Positions 26,566 through 36,090 of a DNA stretch of 64,000 bases are shown one piece after another. A program made the position numbers and the translations under genes. Positions within the stretch are counted from its first letter, which is position 1. Each line of letters begins with the position of its first letter. The DNA is from Planctomycetota bacterium (GTDB lineage Bacteria; Planctomycetota; Phycisphaerae; Phycisphaerales; UBA1924): assembly GCA_018242605.1 (NCBI GenBank), contig JAFEBP010000003.1, positions 101,994 to 165,993 of the forward strand, given 5' to 3'. The notes beneath the pieces are model-generated. The model was not told where the DNA came from. It did not search any database and was given only the letters and a program-made list of their open reading frames with translations.

Positions 26566-27172
26566 TGAAGTTTTGGTGCGATGTGCGCCCCGGGGGGTGG
26601 GGTGGGGTGGGTGCGCTGGGCGGGTGAAAACCGCGACGGGAGCGTGCTGGGGGCGTTTTTGAGGGCGCGGGGACGGAGCGAGGAGGCGCTTGAACTTTTG
26701 GTGCGTGATGTGCGCCGGGGATGGGGCGGGGTGAGTGTCGTTTGGAAGCGAAAAACGGCGATCGGGACGCGGGGAAAGCGGCTTTGAGGGCGCGGGGGGG
26801 GAGTGAGGGGGGCGGTTGAACTTTTGGTGGGTGGTGCGCGGCGGGCGTGGGGAGCGGTGGGCGGCGAGAAACCGGGGTGGGAGCGTGCGGGGGGTGATCT
26901 GGAAGGCGCGGGGAGAACGTGGATGAGCGTTTGAACTTTTGGTGGCTGGGAAGCGGCGCGGGGCGGGCGCGGTGGGTGCGAAAAACCGCGATGGAAGGGT
27001 GCGGAGGGCGCTTTTGAACCCTGACGAAGGACGCAGATGAATGTTTGAACTTTTGGTGGGTGCTGCGCCCGGTGGAACGACGGGGTTGGGGCCGGAGAGC
27101 CGCCGCGAGAGCGTGCTGGGGGTGCTGTTGAGGGTGCGGACAGGCAGCGGGTGGCGCGTGAAGCTTTGGCTG
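26566..27172 (-). repeat. array 2 of the CACCAAAAGTTCA motif (5 copies plus one decayed)
   Basis: Reading the plus strand, TGAACTTTTGGTG (or a one-base variant) occurs at 26566-26578, 26691-26703, 26817-26829, 26932-26944 and 27046-27058, with a decayed copy, TGAAGCTTTGGCTG, at 27159-27172. Spacings are 125, 126, 115, 114 and 113 bp. The units are partly alike: each is followed by a G-rich stretch with GCGGG and a GAAAAACCG/GAGAAACCG-like core, then a GAGGGCGCGGGG block before the next copy. Read on the minus strand the motif is the same 13-mer as in array 1. The copy nearest the HtrA-like gene ends 107 bp before its start and has the same orientation, which matches array 1. The whole 26460-27684 gap contains no other gene. 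Confidence 0.85.
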
Positions 27173-27684
27173 AGGGCGCCGGGTTGCGCGGCGGGCGAAA
27201 GGCCTCGGGCGGCGGGTGGGATTCACTGGCGAGTTCGCTTTCTTGCTCCCGTTGCGGCACAGGGCCCCTGGCCACTCCCGCCACCGCTGGCGTGTCGAGG
27301 TTGTGCGCGGAGAGAGGGTGCGGGGCACGTGAGCTTGATATGCCGCGGACGGAGCGAGGAGCGCCATTTTGTTTGGTTCGGCCGCGGGTGTGCGCTCAGT
27401 GGCAGGACGTGAGGGCAAAGAGGCGTGAGGCACATCGCAATGCACGGCCCGTGTCCGAACGTGAGAGCATTTCGCCAAAAGCCCAACAAACGATTCACCG
27501 AACCAGGGTGTCGTTGCCGATCAAACGTACTCCCTGCTTGGATGCTGCGGTCGGCCAACACCACGAGCGTTGGGCTCGGCATCTCCGGATGTCGCACCAC
27601 GCGCGGCGAAGAAGACCATTGAGAATCGCTTGCCGCTGCCCTGCGTGTACCGGACCACGCCGGCCCAACGGTCACCGCGACGCG
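27173..27684. other. 512-bp region without a recognisable gene, between array 2 and the SIR2-NACHT gene
   Basis: The region runs from the end of array 2 to the stop of the SIR2-NACHT gene. It is less G-biased than the array. Open frames on either strand are short, have no ribosome sites and no familiar products. No tRNA, hairpin terminator or insertion end was seen. Confidence 0.45.
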
Positions 27685-30600
27685 TCAGTCGAGGATGTAA
27701 CGACGTCCATGCCGTGACCCGGCTTGCCGAAGGACCTCTTGGAGATTGCTCAAAAGAAGGCCCTTTGCCTCAGGCACCAGAGGCAGAAGTCGTTCGGACA
27801 CAAACTTCTCGGTTGCTGTCTGGCCTAGGAGGTGACCGGGCCAAGAATCTATCTCTTCCGTGCGGGCCAAATCCGCCAAGAGGAAGGAAATCGCATTGGC
27901 GCTAAAATCATCGGTCGTTAGCTCGCTTTGGCTAAGCAGGATGGAGTCAGCAAGCACTCCTCGATACTTTGAATCGGCCTTGTTGAATTCGAGCAAGAAA
28001 GCATGACGGGTTTCCTTGCTCACGTGTGATGCGAACAACCAAGAAAGTCTTTCCTTGAGCCAATAGCGAGACGATGAATCGCTTTCATTGCTCAACCAAT
28101 CCAACCACCACTCGATTGGCCCAATTTCCAACTCTCCGAGCGGACAGTCTCGTTCGTCGTGAACCTGTTCGACAACAGCCAAAGCGAGGTGGGGCTCACG
28201 AAGCTTCAGAAGCTGCACAAAAAGCGCTTCGTTTCCGGTCCAAGTTATGTCGATCTGTTTAAGGAGATGCGTCGGCTGTAGCGTGCGTTGCTCGGGGCTC
28301 ATGCCGGCGAATTCACGCAAGGCCTCGAATATTGGTTCAGCATCAGCTTCTGCGCAATAGAGCAGTGAAGCCTTTGCGATGCCCGCTCTCTCGGCCGCCC
28401 GTGCTTTGACGACCGCCGCCAAGTCCGGTCTTCCGGAGCAGAGGCATTTGAGCGCTCTTATTGCCCAAGAGTCATCTTTGGGATCGTCCGCTATTGCCAT
28501 GAGTCGATTCAAATGCTCAAGAGTAAATGATGTCCATGATAACTCGTGCTTCGCTTTACTGAAACCAGCAACGAAATACATCCCGGTTGCAGCTTTGTTA
28601 ATGCCGCGAAGCAATAGCTCTCCCGCAAGTTCAAGGGCCGCCGTTGAATGTTGCTTCCAGATAATGCTGCACAGAACACGCGCATGAACTTCTGGCACCG
28701 GTGCGGACCGGGCACTCGGCAGAAACCCCTGTTTGACGACCGCGATGTCGGTATCTTCGAGCAATTCAGCGGCTCCGCTGGTGAAGCCATGAGCAATTTC
28801 ATCATCAGATTCGGGCGCGACCTCGCCCGAAATGGAATCGGCTAACTCGGCGAGCTTCCTGACATCCTCGGGGGCAGCGAATGGCTTGAGGGCGCGCGCG
28901 AGACCGTTGCAGCAATAGTTGTAGTCGGATCTCGCCTCAACAAATTCACGCAAAAGCTCGTCCTTAATACATGGGCCTTTCATCGCGACAAGACGTATCA
29001 CAGCCGCCCCGCCGATTATGTTCCCGAGTTTCATCAGAGCCCGCAACTGCGGTTCGTGGACATCCGAAAGCGGCAGGCTTGACTGAATAATCCATCCAAT
29101 CCGGTGATCATTTGCCCCGAAATTCTCATTGCGTTCGGAAATCAGGGTGAGGAGCTTTGACACGACATCGTCGCGCCCGACCTCAAGATACTTCACTGCA
29201 TTGAGCGCAAGCACGAAGTCGGCTCTGGCTACATCATTAAAAAACGCCTCGGCCTGCGCAGGTGGCAAGAGGCTGAGGGCAAGAAATAATGCCTGGTCCC
29301 ATCTCGTTAGAGTCAGCTTCTCCTTGAGAATTTGCGGAGTTGTCTGATAGCGGCGAGCAAGCTCCTTGGCTGCCAGATATTCAGTGACCGATTGGTGAAC
29401 GAAGGCAATCCGGCCTCCAATGTGCGGTATAAGAACCGAAGTCGAAACAAGCCAATTAGCAATATCTCGAGCATCAGTATCGGCCGCGCCTGCCGCCTCG
29501 GCGGTCGTCTTTATAGCCCGAAGAAGCTCCGACAAGGGGTATGCCTCTTCGCCGCGATTGATTGCATCATAAGCGGCAATAGAGAGCGCCTCTTCAAGTC
29601 CGAATGACTTACCAAACCGTTCTCCAAATGCACGGTCCACGTTCACAAAAAATGATTTGTATAAATCCCGTGGATGAGCCTCTCTTGAAAAGCTTACATC
29701 ACCGTTTTTAATAAGCTGAAAATAAAACGGCTTCTGCAACAACCAACGAACTTCACGATCAAAACGTCCCTCGATATCTATTCCAAACCTTGCGAGCTCG
29801 GCAGTCACAACCATGTCATCAATTTGATCGAGGCAGTAAGCAGGAAATCCAAACTTGTCTAGACCGTCGTTCGTTCGTGATCCGATTATCAGAGATGAAC
29901 TCCCAATGCTCTCCGTGAACTTAGTGAAATCTCCCTCGTAACTGCCGCTCTCCCAATACTCTCTGGGCATCTCGTTGAATGAGTCCAAAAATATCTTTGA
30001 CCGAAAGCGTTGCGTCATTTCAGGGAACGGCAAACTTGGCGGTAGCGTCTGGTTAACTAAGTCGGCGAGATCTCCACGATACAGTTTAAGATCAACGAAA
30101 ATAGGAATGACTACGGAAGATTCGTCGAACGGTTCTGATAGACAGACGTCGTGAAGTTTTTCGGCTAGTCGGGAAGCGGCCTGCTGGAGCGCGTATGTCT
30201 TTCCAGCACCTGGTAATCCAACAAGAATTGCTCGATCCGGCCCGTCATCCAAGAACTCACCGATTGGGTAGTGGTCAAATTTATCGGGGCGGTTGTAGTG
30301 GTCAATCGTCCTCTGCTTTGCAAAGTCGGCATGTACCCGAATTGCGAACTCGGGAACTACTTTCGGGGCGCGCGCCAGCCGCGCTGCGTGGCGAGCCAAT
30401 GAGAGCACCAGATCGGGGGTGCACGCTTCATCGGCAGCTCCATTCACGACCGGGCTCGGAACCAAAGGCGCAGGTTCGAGGAGTGAGTCAAGGCGCTTGA
30501 GCAGTGCAGTGTGGTCTTTCTTGCTATCAGGGCGCAGGGTTGTCGGATAGCTGACGAGGTGGATGCCGTAGTTTCGTCTCCAGTAGTCACACTCCGCATC

Positions 30601-31305
30601 GGCTACGTCGGCCATGATCGCGTAATGGTCGCGAGTTCCACCCTTGTAGGTATTCGCAAGAAGGTCGCGGACGTAAATGAAATCTGGGTCTCGCAAGCCA
30701 AACCCGAGGTAAACAACTGGGCGACTCGCTAGCAGCATTTTCAAAGACTCAAGTGCGTGTTGACGCTCTCCTTGTGGAAGCAATTGTCGATACTGCTCTC
30801 GCGTCAATATGATGCTATCGCTGTCACCCGCGTCTCCGTGGGGCTTAAAAACAAAATCAGTGGCACGGGCGTGGACAATTTCGGCGGTTTCAGTGAGGTG
30901 CCGATTCGTAATAGGCGGACGGAAAAACTGATGTGGCCGCCATTGCCGGAGCGCCTCCTCAAGAAGGTTGTCGTAATTCGTGGTGACAAAGCAGCTAGTT
31001 CCCAGAGAGACGATTTTGCGGTGGATTTCGTGTGGCTTGGCCACGCCGTATCGACAAGTAGCCCGAATAAAATCGCCAATCTGCTGCTTGGTTAACTTGT
31101 CGAACCCGTAGCTCGCCGCTTGCAAGAGTTCCCCGCGCGCCGCCTCTGCTCGAACAAGGTCGGCTTTGCCACCAGACGATTCGACGAATTTCGCGAGTTC
31201 TTCGATTACGCCTGGCCACGACGGAAGCCCTGACCACAATGATATTCCCGATCCAATGAATAAGACCGTGTCTTTCTGCGCGAGAACTTGCTTCAGTTTC
31301 TCCAT
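27685..31305 (-). CDS. SIR2-NACHT STAND protein, probable anti-phage defence
   Basis: This 1206-residue protein has an N-terminal SIR2-like NADase domain (about 1-250): FIGSGISLWSGLPSWPGVIE, FVTTNYDNLLEEAL with N110/D112, FKPHGD with H156, and YLGFGLRDPDF. The Asn and His needed for NAD hydrolysis are present. A NACHT-type ATPase follows (about 350-650) with Walker A GLPGAGKT (363-370), Walker B IFLDSFNEMP (D441, E445) and a winged-helix motif, FVHQSVTEYLAAKEL. The rest is a long helical repeat region, probably the sensor. Known relatives are SIR2-STAND immune proteins that deplete NAD when they detect phage. The gene is visibly richer in A/T than its surroundings, suggesting recent transfer. 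Its start is 3 nt after the end of a readthrough frame of the broken hsdR, and the ribosome site is weak. Confidence 0.9.
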   Translation of the reverse strand: MEKLKQVLAQKDTVLFIGSGISLWSGLPSWPGVIEELAKFVESSGGKADLVRAEAARGELLQAASYGFDKLTKQQIGDFIRATCRYGVAKPHEIHRKIVSLGTSCFVTTNYDNLLEEALRQWRPHQFFRPPITNRHLTETAEIVHARATDFVFKPHGDAGDSDSIILTREQYRQLLPQGERQHALESLKMLLASRPVVYLGFGLRDPDFIYVRDLLANTYKGGTRDHYAIMADVADAECDYWRRNYGIHLVSYPTTLRPDSKKDHTALLKRLDSLLEPAPLVPSPVVNGAADEACTPDLVLSLARHAARLARAPKVVPEFAIRVHADFAKQRTIDHYNRPDKFDHYPIGEFLDDGPDRAILVGLPGAGKTYALQQAASRLAEKLHDVCLSEPFDESSVVIPIFVDLKLYRGDLADLVNQTLPPSLPFPEMTQRFRSKIFLDSFNEMPREYWESGSYEGDFTKFTESIGSSSLIIGSRTNDGLDKFGFPAYCLDQIDDMVVTAELARFGIDIEGRFDREVRWLLQKPFYFQLIKNGDVSFSREAHPRDLYKSFFVNVDRAFGERFGKSFGLEEALSIAAYDAINRGEEAYPLSELLRAIKTTAEAAGAADTDARDIANWLVSTSVLIPHIGGRIAFVHQSVTEYLAAKELARRYQTTPQILKEKLTLTRWDQALFLALSLLPPAQAEAFFNDVARADFVLALNAVKYLEVGRDDVVSKLLTLISERNENFGANDHRIGWIIQSSLPLSDVHEPQLRALMKLGNIIGGAAVIRLVAMKGPCIKDELLREFVEARSDYNYCCNGLARALKPFAAPEDVRKLAELADSISGEVAPESDDEIAHGFTSGAAELLEDTDIAVVKQGFLPSARSAPVPEVHARVLCSIIWKQHSTAALELAGELLLRGINKAATGMYFVAGFSKAKHELSWTSFTLEHLNRLMAIADDPKDDSWAIRALKCLCSGRPDLAAVVKARAAERAGIAKASLLYCAEADAEPIFEALREFAGMSPEQRTLQPTHLLKQIDITWTGNEALFVQLLKLREPHLALAVVEQVHDERDCPLGELEIGPIEWWLDWLSNESDSSSRYWLKERLSWLFASHVSKETRHAFLLEFNKADSKYRGVLADSILLSQSELTTDDFSANAISFLLADLARTEEIDSWPGHLLGQTATEKFVSERLLPLVPEAKGLLLSNLQEVLRQAGSRHGRRYILD

Positions 31306-31391
31306 ATTTCACATCCGGGTGAAAGGTTTACTTTGATTTCGGCGCTTTGTTTTTTCGCGAGGAACCAGAGGCAGACGGAAAGCTGCGTGCT

Positions 31392-32340
31392 TTAGAGGCG
31401 CTGGCCGGGGAGGGCGACCATGCGGCCCACGACGAAGAGGCAATTCTCGATGTCGAGGTTGTCTTTGATAAGGGTGGAGGCTCTTGAGGAGGTAAGGGTC
31501 TCGCCGCTGCCGATGGGTATACCAAATGTTGCCATTGTCGCCGCTTTGGTGGATGCAGTCCGCGATCTGCTTCGCGGCATGGGCCTTACACGGGCACACC
31601 ATGGGGAGTATTTGCTCGCTGGCGACGAGAATCATGTAGCGGCTAATGGTGTGGCCGAGGGTGCACTTGGCGAGGAAGGCGTCCGCGAAGTCGTTCAAGC
31701 CCAGGACCTTGGAGTTGTCGGGCTTGGCGTGCTCGTGGTCGGGGGGGAAGCGCTCGGCAGCGTTGAACGCGAAGTGGCGAGCGTTGTTGTTGACGAAGTA
31801 GTATTTGCTGTAGCGGTTGGAGGCGATGAAAAGCTGGACGAAGCACAGACGCGTGCGGGCGTACCCGTTGCCCGGATCGTTCGTGTACTCGTCGATCTGC
31901 TCGATGGCGCGACGGGCGTTGATGCCGAAGGTCTTAAGTGCGATCTGCGTGACGGGCACACCGTTAATAAAAAGCGGAACGTCGTAGCGGTGGTGGCTGC
32001 AGCCGGTGTTAATGCGGAGTTGGCTGACGACCTCGAGAGTGCTTTTGCACCAGTCGTCGGTATTGACCAGCGTGTGGTTGAGGAGAGTGCCGACATCGCG
32101 GGTGAAAGCATTGACGGAACGCAGGGCTTTGTCGGCAGCGAACTCGTCGGGAGTAGTGGTCTCTTCCAGTAGCCGCTGAAACTCACTTTCCGTAAATTCG
32201 ACGCGGTTGAGGTCCTGGAACTTCTCCCGAGAGTTCTGCTCCAGCGCAGCACGGTCTCGGATGTCCGCGCGGTGGGTGTTCTTCAGATCCTGAAGTTTCG
32301 CGATCAGTTGATCTTCTAGTTCACGCTCTGTAGACGTCAT
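31392..32340 (-). pseudogene. hsdR: broken type I restriction R subunit (hsdR) remnant
   Basis: From ATG 32340 the first 270 residues match the start of type I restriction HsdR: LEDQLIAKLQDLKNTHRADI, NAFTRDVGTLLNHTLVNTDD, then DPGNGYARTRLCFVQLFIAS. Four lesions are visible. The nuclease motif, normally QIELKT, reads QIALKT, so the catalytic Glu is lost. A frameshift near 31511-31516 separates the helicase start. In the restored frame the Walker A reads GSGET, where TGSGKT is expected, so the Lys is lost. The sequence stops at 31392 shortly after ENCLFVV, so most of the helicase part is gone. Without the frameshift correction, the frame runs on to 31309. No hsdM or hsdS is near. An ORF extension upstream to 32484 is unrelated and its meaning is unclear. 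Confidence 0.85.
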
Positions 32341-32637
32341 CGCTGGTTCAATTCTCCGAGAGCCGCGCTGGGTTGATGCGATACGCCGAGGGTCACACAT
32401 CTCCAACCACTGATAGAGTCGCCAGCGCCGGACGCCGGAGGTTCTCAGGGCGTAGTCGGTGAAGGCGCTTCCCTCATCGGTCACATCACTTCCCTTGTCA
32501 CGGGGGCATGGTACGCGAAGCTGACCGCGTCGGGAGCGCGAGCCGGGGCGAATGACGCGGGTTGGCTGTGGGGGGTGAGGTGTGGCGGCGCGGGTTCCGG
32601 CGCTTGGGGCTTGCCCGCGAGGCTACAGCGGCGAGCG

Positions 32638-33606
32638 CTACCGGGTGAACCGGCGCTGAAGTGCGACGAAGGCGAGGACGAGGAACCCCACCACGATCTT
32701 CGTCCACCACGAGTTGAGGTTGCCCTGGAAGGTAACGATGGTCTGGATGAGGCCCAGCAGCAGGACGCCCAGGGAGCTGCCGAGCACCGAGCCGATGCCG
32801 CCGCGCAGGAGGGTGCCGCCGATGACGACGGCGGCGATGGCGTCGAGTTCCAGGCCTTTGCACGCCGCGGGGTCGCCGGATTGCTGGTAGAGCGTGAAGA
32901 CCACGCCTGCGAGGGCGGAGCAGAGGCCGGAGATGGTGAAGACGCTCAGGCGGGTGGCGCGGATGTTCAGGCCCATGAGCATGGCGCCCTGTTCGTGATC
33001 ACCCACGGCGTAGACGTTGCGGCCCAGGCGGGTGAAGCTCAGGACTACCGCCGCGGCGGCGATGGCGAGCAGGGCGATATCCACGAGCAGCGGGATGGTG
33101 ACGCCGTGGGGCCCCACCGGGAGGACGAGGCTGAGGCGCTCGTTGAGCACATCGGCCACGAAGGGGTGCTTGATGCCCAGGGACTGGGGGTGCACGAGGA
33201 AGGCTCCGCCCCGGGCGATGAACATGCCCGCGAGCGTGACGAGGAACGCGGGCAGTTCGAAGGCCTGGATGATGAGGCCCTGGGCCAGGCCGAAGGCACC
33301 GCCCACGATCACGGCGAAGGCGATCGCGGCGAGGGGGTGCCAGCCGTGCTGCTCGATGAGCGTGGCGAGCAGGATGCTGGTAAAGGCCATGACCGAGCCG
33401 ATGGACAGGTCGATCGCGCCGCTGAGGATGACGAAGGTGGCCCCCACCGCCGCGACGGCGAGGAAGGCGTTGTCCACCATCAGGTTGCGCACCACGCCGA
33501 AGGAGGCAAAGCGCGGGTAGACCAGCGCACCGGCGATGAACACCAGCAGCACGAGCGAGGCGGTGACCAGCAGCGGCAGGTGCCGGGCGTGCGGGGTCCT
33601 CTTCAT
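32638..33606 (-). CDS. yjfF: sugar ABC transporter permease, YjfF-type
   Basis: The 322-residue protein is a BPD_transp_2/RbsC-type permease: several membrane helices with the conserved stretch AVGATFVILSGAIDLSIGSV, and the core cytoplasmic loop VYAVGDHEQGAMLMGLNIRA. It is the second, YjfF-like permease of a galactofuranose-type importer, encoded last in the operon after ytfT. Its start overlaps the ytfT stop by 4 bp. A transporter with two distinct permeases beside one ATPase is the hallmark of the ytfQRT-yjfF set. The two permeases form the membrane channel. Confidence 0.88.
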   Translation of the reverse strand: MKRTPHARHLPLLVTASLVLLVFIAGALVYPRFASFGVVRNLMVDNAFLAVAAVGATFVILSGAIDLSIGSVMAFTSILLATLIEQHGWHPLAAIAFAVIVGGAFGLAQGLIIQAFELPAFLVTLAGMFIARGGAFLVHPQSLGIKHPFVADVLNERLSLVLPVGPHGVTIPLLVDIALLAIAAAAVVLSFTRLGRNVYAVGDHEQGAMLMGLNIRATRLSVFTISGLCSALAGVVFTLYQQSGDPAACKGLELDAIAAVVIGGTLLRGGIGSVLGSSLGVLLLGLIQTIVTFQGNLNSWWTKIVVGFLVLAFVALQRRFTR

Positions 33607-34595
33607 GCGCGCCCCCCGGCCCAGCGGGCGAGCGAGGTCTTGACGCGCGGGGCCTGGAGGATGCAGACCGCCAGCACCGCCAGCCCCTTGGGGAGCGGCG
33701 CGACATCGGCGCTCACGTCGTGCATGTACATCGTCTTGGTGAGGGCCTGGATGAGCAGCGCGCCCGTGAGCGAGCCGGCGATGCTGAAGCGGCCGCCGGC
33801 GAGGGCGGTGCCGCCGATGATCGCCGCGAGGATGGCGTCGAGCTCAAGGAAGAGCCCGGCGTTGTTGGCGTCGGCGGCCTTGATGTACGAGCATTCGATA
33901 AGCCCGGCGACGCCCGCGCACAGGCCGCAGAAGGCGTACACGCCCAGGCGCAGGCGGGATTCGTTCACGCCCGAGTAGCGGCAGGCGCGGTCGTTGTCGC
34001 CCACGGCCTCGATGAGCATGCCCGCGGCGGTGCGGCGGGTGAACGCCGCGGCGAGCGCGGCGATGCCGACGGCGATCCAGACGGGGATGGGCAGGGCCAG
34101 CAGCGAGCGGTTGGCGACGGCGACGAGGGCGGGGCGCTCGAAGGTGATGATGAGGCCGTCGGTGATGAGCTGGGCCACGCCGCGGCCGGCGACCATCAGC
34201 ACCAGCGTCGCGACGATGGGCTGGAGTCGCAGACGGGTGACGAGCAGGCCGTTGCAGAGGCCCGCGGCGAGCCCGGCCCCCAGCGCCGCGAGCACGATCA
34301 CGGGCATCGGCGCACGCTGGGCCAGGGTCGCGGCCACCGCGCCGCAGATGGCCACCACCGCGCCCACGGACAGATCAACGCCGCCGGTGGCGATGACCAG
34401 CGTCATGCCCACGGCGACAATGGCGACCTTGGAGGAGTGGTTCAGGATGTCGATGAGCGTGCCCACCAGCCGGCCGTCGCGGAACTCCACGCTGAAGAAG
34501 CCGGGGGTGAACAGGAAGTTGAAGCAGAGCAGGAGCGCCAGGGCCGCGAGCGGCCACAGGAGCGGGGGCAGGGAAGCGCGGCGCGGCTCAGGCAT
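33603..34595 (-). CDS. ytfT: sugar ABC transporter permease, YtfT-type
   Basis: The 330-residue RbsC-type permease has the conserved segments VAIVAVGMTLVIATGGVDLS, GAVVAICGAVAATLAQRAPM and EAVGDNDRACRYSGVNESRL, with IIGGTALAGGRFSIAGSLTG near the C-terminus. It is the first permease of the transporter and pairs with the YjfF-type protein encoded just downstream. The ORF start overlaps the end of ytfR by 8 bp, so the genes are translationally coupled. Nine to ten membrane helices are expected. Confidence 0.88.
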   Translation of the reverse strand: MPEPRRASLPPLLWPLAALALLLCFNFLFTPGFFSVEFRDGRLVGTLIDILNHSSKVAIVAVGMTLVIATGGVDLSVGAVVAICGAVAATLAQRAPMPVIVLAALGAGLAAGLCNGLLVTRLRLQPIVATLVLMVAGRGVAQLITDGLIITFERPALVAVANRSLLALPIPVWIAVGIAALAAAFTRRTAAGMLIEAVGDNDRACRYSGVNESRLRLGVYAFCGLCAGVAGLIECSYIKAADANNAGLFLELDAILAAIIGGTALAGGRFSIAGSLTGALLIQALTKTMYMHDVSADVAPLPKGLAVLAVCILQAPRVKTSLARWAGGRA

Positions 34596-36090
34596 GGGCG
34601 GCGATCGCCTCCAGGATGTGCTCCTCGCTCAGGCCCGGGGCGCGGAGTTCGCCGATGGTGCGGCGGTCCTTGAGCACGACGATGCGGGAGCAGGCGCGGA
34701 CCAGTTCGCTCAGTTCCGAGGAGATGAACAGCACGCCCGCGCCGCCGTTGATGAGGCCGCGGATGAGAGATTCGATCTCCTGCTTGGCGCCGATGTCGAT
34801 GCCCCGGGTGGGTTCATCAAGGATGAGCAGCGCGGGGTTCGCCGCGAGCCAGCGGGCGAGGAGGGCCTTCTGCTGGTTGCCGCCGGAGAGGGTTGAGATG
34901 GGCGCCTCGCGGTGCGGGGTCTTGATGCCCAGGCGCGCGATGAACTCGTCGGCGATGGCGTCCTGCTCGCGGCGGGAGAGCGAGCGCAGCACGCCGCGGC
35001 GGGCCTGCAGGGCGAGCACGATGTTCTCCCGCACGCTGAGGTTGGGGACGATGCCGTCGGACTTGCGGTTCTCGGGGGTGAGGGCGATGCCGCGGGCGAT
35101 GGCGTCTCGCGGCGAACGGGGCGAGAAGGTTTCGCCGTTGAGTTCGATGCGGCCGCCCTGGGGCCGATCGATGCCGAAGAGCATCCGCGCCAGTTCTGAG
35201 CGGCCCGAGCCCAAGAGACCGGCGAGCCCCACCGCCGCGCCGCGCGGGATCGTGAGGTCCGCGTGCTCGATGCTCTCGCGGCGGCGGAGGCCGGTGGCGC
35301 GCAGGAGCGGCGCGGCATCGGCCGGCGCGGCGGAGGTGACGGACGCGCCGGGCGCGGCGGGCGTGCGCCCGAGCATCGCGGCGATGAGCTGGGGCCGGGG
35401 CAGATCGCGCGTGTCGCGCGTCACCACGTGCGCGCCGTCACGCAGCACGGTGATGCGGTCGCAGAGCTGGTACACCTGCTCCAGGAAGTGCGTGACGAAG
35501 ATGATCCCCACGCCCTCATCCCGCAGGCGGCGGAGCACGGCGAACAGTTCCGCCGTCTCGCGGCGGTCCAGGCTCGAGGTGGGCTCGTCCAGGATCAGCA
35601 GGCGGGCGCTCACATCCAGCGCGCGGGCTATGGCCACGAGTTGCTGCAGCGCGATCGAGCAGCCGCCCAGTTCCTGGTCAACATCAATGGTGAGCCCCAG
35701 CCGCGCCAGGGCACGCCGGGCCCGGGCCCGCGCTTCGCGCCGGTCGATGAGGCCCCACCGGCGCGACTCGCGCCCCAGCGTGATGTTCTCGGCGACGGAC
35801 ATGTGCGGGATCAGGCCGACTTCCTGGAAGACGGTGCTGAGCCCGGCGGCCTCGGCGTGCCTTGGGGAGGCCGGGTCGCACGCGGTGCCTTCAAACAGCA
35901 CGGTGCCGCCGTCGCGGCGCACAGCGCCCATGAGGCAGCGGATGAGCGTGCTCTTGCCCGCGCCGTTCTCGCCCATCAGGGCGTGGATGCTGCCCGGGGA
36001 CACATCGAGATCGATGGAATCGAGCGCGACGACCGCGCCGAAGCGCTTGGAGAGAGATCGCACGCTGAGCAGTGGGCTATCCGCTGGCAC
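34588..36090 (-). CDS. ytfR: sugar ABC transporter ATP-binding protein, YtfR-type
   Basis: The 500-residue protein contains two ABC domains in tandem, as in sugar importers of the RbsA/MglA/YtfR type. The first has Walker A GENGAGKSTLIRCL and Walker B LLILDEPTSSLDR; the second has GLLGSGRSELARML, a degenerate Walker A, and signature/Walker B LSGGNQQKALLARWLAA and LLILDEPTRGID. It powers the YtfT/YjfF channel. The start is GTG 36090, sharing one base with the TAG stop of ytfQ (TAGTG), which couples their translation. Confidence 0.9.
   Translation of the reverse strand: MPADSPLLSVRSLSKRFGAVVALDSIDLDVSPGSIHALMGENGAGKSTLIRCLMGAVRRDGGTVLFEGTACDPASPRHAEAAGLSTVFQEVGLIPHMSVAENITLGRESRRWGLIDRREARARARRALARLGLTIDVDQELGGCSIALQQLVAIARALDVSARLLILDEPTSSLDRRETAELFAVLRRLRDEGVGIIFVTHFLEQVYQLCDRITVLRDGAHVVTRDTRDLPRPQLIAAMLGRTPAAPGASVTSAAPADAAPLLRATGLRRRESIEHADLTIPRGAAVGLAGLLGSGRSELARMLFGIDRPQGGRIELNGETFSPRSPRDAIARGIALTPENRKSDGIVPNLSVRENIVLALQARRGVLRSLSRREQDAIADEFIARLGIKTPHREAPISTLSGGNQQKALLARWLAANPALLILDEPTRGIDIGAKQEIESLIRGLINGGAGVLFISSELSELVRACSRIVVLKDRRTIGELRAPGLSEEHILEAIAAHA

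Noticed and set aside
26566..27172. CRISPR array
   Set aside because: Only a 13-bp motif is conserved, spacers are around 100 bp with partial similarity to each other, and no cas gene is nearby.
26492..27478. Pro-rich minus-strand frames across array 2, one continuous with the HtrA-like gene
   Set aside because: The HtrA-like protein has a good signal peptide and ribosome site at 26459; the upstream part is repeat DNA read through.
32575..33978. Long plus-strand frame opposite the YjfF/YtfT permease genes
   Set aside because: Shadow of two real overlapping permease genes.
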